Source of the DNA: Glandiceps talaboti
Taxonomy: Eukaryota; Hemichordata; Enteropneusta; Spengelidae
DNA length: 36,000 bases
Direction: 5' to 3'
NCBI RefSeq assembly: GCF_964340395.1
Contig: NC_135570.1
Location: 11,485,322-11,521,321 of the forward strand
Of this stretch, positions 32,823-36,000 are shown in pieces. The translations under genes and the position numbers were made by a program. Within the stretch, counting starts at the first letter, position 1. Each line of letters opens with the position of its first letter. The notes beneath the pieces were generated by a model. The model saw nothing but the letters and a program-made list of their open reading frames with translations, ran no database searches and was not told where the DNA came from.

Positions 32823-35800
32823 AACAATTCATGACAAGCTAGGTGTGCACATTCAGGTGAGCTGAATTAAGAATTTAACAAATCCCATATTTTCTTCTTG
32901 AGCTTTGATATGCAGTTTTTATCTCCTTGATACTTTATAGAGAAAAAAAATCATCACTGCATGTTTAGTGGTTGATAACAGGGGACAAGTTTGTAATCTA
33001 AATTGCACTTTACAAAAACGTATGATTTGAAATTTGTATACCAAAATTCTCAAATGTGAGAAATGTGCCAAATTATCAATTTGGTGTAAATTTTGTCGTC
33101 ATAATTTCCTTTGGAAATTAAAAATAAACAGCAGTGTTGGTAAATTTTAAACTATTATTATTAATGTTAACAGTACCAGTCATGGAAGAGTCTCAGAACT
33201 ATAGTTATCCAGATTCTCTGACTTCCACCGCAACACAGAGAGTGCTTGGTGGAAGAATGAAGTAAGGTAATCCACAGAGACATGGACAGACTAGCTAACG
33301 GGTCGCTAACGGCTTTTATCCTGAACTTGCCAATGGAAAAATCATGGAATAGGAATTTGCCCGAGCCATATGATGGGCAATATGGACCAGGCACTGTTGT
33401 AAACAATTTAGGTCAAATTGTTTGTAACAATATATGATCTAGGCTTGATAACTCGATCAGACCATTACATGGGAGCTAACCCAGTTTAGGTTAACATAAT
33501 TACAATAGAATCATCCAAGCCGTTATATTACCTGAGCATGTTCAATTTTGGTCGTAAATTGTTTTTTGAAGTATGAAAAATGTTGAATTTTATTAAAAAC
33601 TGTACCGTCAATTGAATATTATTTTATTGAAACTTTTGCACTGTGAGGTTATGAGTTGACTTGTATGTAGTCTGAGATGTAAATAAAAACAGACCCTGGG
33701 TAACTGGGTAACCGTTTCCATGGTTTCTTTTGGAGGGGACAGTCTATACGTGGAGTACGGTACGTAACTCGATGCAGTTCGATTTGTTGTTATCTATTTC
33801 TATTTCAAAGTTTCAAAGGCGGTAATTAATTAACCCTAATCCCATAGTCGGATTACATGTACGTGCAAAGGGGCATGTATGAAATATGACCACATCAACA
33901 CCACCAAGTCAGGGTGACCGTATCTGTTTCAACGCCCTCTACGGCAGGATTAGAAAAACATCATGTCAGATGGAACCCATCGAGCGCCGTACGTATCTGA
34001 GCAAAAAAATGATTGTATCAATTATTATACCAGTATATTGATGGCACAAATCGAGAGAGCTGATTGACATCAAACTAGTGAGTCTAAAATTAGTTATAAT
34101 GAACAGTTGGCTCCGTCCAAGTTTTGATGTTTACAAATTACTTCGTACTTGGCATTCACTGTGTTTGTCGTCTGCTTCGAAAGTTGCAGTCTGCTCAGTC
34201 TGCAGTGATAGTGAACTCAGCGGATTGTCAGAGGAAGATTTTCTCAGTGAGAGAGAACAGTTTATGGGAAATAATGAAAGTAATTTGGCAAGCAGTCGGG
34301 TTATCGCGTATTTGTATTTGTACAAATATCATCGCCTGTACTACTAAGGCAAGCATGTTCTTCCGGACTCGGCAGCTGCAGAAGTAGAAGTGCCAAATGG
34401 AAACAGGTACGTACGTGTACGTCTACGTGTAACATGTGTAATGTCATAAACAGAAACAGGCGTACGAGCTCACACTGACCGACTTACCATTATCATGCAT
34501 GATTATTCAAATAAGAAATTTGACTGGGATTATGCCGGTATTAGTCATCAATCCAGGTGGGAAATCCCCAAACCCGAAAGCCTAAATACGTCCCGTGAAT
34601 ACAGTCTTGTATATACCGTATACGTACGTGGTCACGTCAACCTGCTGCATGCATGCCATATGTACGTCTGTCTATCTCTGCTTCTAGCTCTGCTCTGTCC
34701 TCATGCGTCACGCATCGAGTCGCGAAGCATGTCGTATACAAACCATTTCAAGTGAGGTGATTTATTCACAACTTAGTCCTGCAGCTGCTTGCAGACGGTG
34801 CACGGGTCTAGATTACTGACATGACCCTCAATACCGGATAAGGAAGGGACGACTTACTCCGTATGCAAGCAGGACTATTCACAACTGTACTTGTACTTCA
34901 ATGTACAGGTTATCCCCAGAACCAAATAGCAGATACTAGTACAATAAATCATAGACCCTCCACCCTCTGTGGGTGGAGGGTCTATGAATAAATCAATTCA
35001 CTGCAGCGACACACGCGTACACACGGCTTTCACATGTGTCATGTGTCGACATTCAGAGTCGGTATGATACGCGCGCGTCGCATGCGTCAGATCAGCAGCG
35101 TTTTCGTTAGGCAAATTATTTATGGGGGGGGAGGCAAACGAAAACATAAATTGTGTTCTTATCTTGTTTCTGATATTTTTCAATATACTGGTATAAATAT
35201 ATTATAGCGATAAATCACCTCTTCCCCCCTCCCATTTTTTTTAACGATCGTTACGATGAGAAACGGAGAGTTAAGTACAACAAAGGATTATCGTGATTAG
35301 GTACTAGGTGTACCACATTACACATTTTAGAGCGTCAAACCTTTCTTTATATTGAAAGATAAAGAGGAAGAGGATGTTTGAACAGATAAAACACCCACAC
35401 CACATCCTGTAATTCAACAATAGAAAGTATATGAACACGTATGGTGTAGCAGACTTCAAAGCCGTATGGCACTGAATTTGGGACTGTACTACCGGTCTGT
35501 TGAGCGTTTCTACAATTACAATGTATATATCTATTTATTTAGTGTACTCGGGTCATGTTATACGTGATTGCTAAAATATTACACACAAAGTGAGCATAAT
35601 TAATAGGTTGCGACCAGATTTTATGGCGGGGGGGGGAGAAAGTATTTTGCCAAAAAAATTTAGTAGTTCGCCAACGTCATGTCATGCCTATTATCAATTC
35701 ATTTAACAATGCTTTCCTATAGGCAAGTTTAAAATTTGCCAACGAAACCACAGTGTGTTATGGTCGGTCGCGGCGGTCAGTCGGTCATTCAATCAACATG

Positions 35801-36000
35801 CAACTATTATTGGGTCATACCCCCGGGAACATATCTCTCTACGTGTCCAAAGTGGTATTTTGCTTGTGTCCCCTCGTTGAACTATATACCAGTGTATCTA
35901 TTTACTGTTGATCAAATATCGTCAGTTAGATCATTGATCTCAAGTTAGAAATGGCTGATAAAATGTTGCTATGAACACCCAAATATGGCTACCCTAGTAT
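32823..36000. other. Probable 5' intron of the dehydrogenase; no recognisable gene
   Basis: I searched both strands for the TGxxxGIG-bearing first exon and did not find it. The stretch holds the hairpin at 34950-34986, a CpG-richer zone near 33700-35100 with many TACGTA words, and short A, G and C runs. An acidic frame near 34190-34290 (SGLSEEDFLSERE) is noted as a weak candidate only. Confidence 0.45.
34950..34986. mobile_element. Tiny palindromic insertion, family B
   Basis: CATAGACCCTCCACCC and its inverse enclose five bases (37 bp in all). It is flanked by a perfect 7-bp duplication, AATAAAT (34943-34949 and 34987-34993). Its arms equal those of 11944-11975, which lies 23 kb away. Confidence 0.75.

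Overview
The window is invertebrate animal DNA. It has split genes with GT-AG introns, AT-rich introns full of microsatellites and small transposons, and no bacterial operon signals. The low-GC look, the many miniature transposons, and retroelement tails ending in GCRCTATATAA plus a TTA-rich run suggest a hemichordate- or cephalochordate-like (possibly other marine invertebrate) genome. The species cannot be fixed from the sequence.

Region 1 (1-26706) is a tandem duplication of one gene. Copy 1 lies at 1090-10680 and copy 2 at 14966-25739, both on the + strand. Each has 13 coding exons with the same intron phases. Each encodes a compact type I membrane protein (421 and 417 residues by my count): signal peptide, three cadherin (EC) repeats, one membrane helix and a very short basic tail. 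The closest remembered relative is the N-terminal EC1-EC3 part of cadherin-23. Homology between the copies extends upstream (from base 1 and from about 13337) and downstream (to about 11576 and 26706). Both reading frames are open. Comparing the copies gives an internal clock: some mobile elements are shared and so older than the duplication, others sit in one copy with a visible empty site in the other.

Region 2 (11577-13336) is the spacer between the copies. It holds a small palindromic insertion, a 54-bp tandem repeat running into a TATGG satellite, and two strong neighbouring palindromes.

Region 3 (26707-36000) holds the 3' six exons (29292-32422, - strand) of a classical short-chain dehydrogenase/reductase very close to DHRS11. 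The exon carrying the cofactor-binding glycine motif is not in the window. This gene converges on cadherin copy 2. The rest is repeats and sequence without recognisable genes.

The most interesting signals are: (a) exon 4 of the cadherin pair, in EC1, with 11 of 18 residues replaced and one silent codon change while neighbouring exons are nearly fixed; (b) two families of tiny palindromic insertions (20-39 bp) with 7-bp target duplications; (c) a 90-100 bp miniature transposon family with 9-bp target duplications, active before and after the gene duplication; (d) a 533-bp foldback element inserted upstream of copy 2; and (e) a 172-bp intronic block 98% identical between the copies with an open frame in both.
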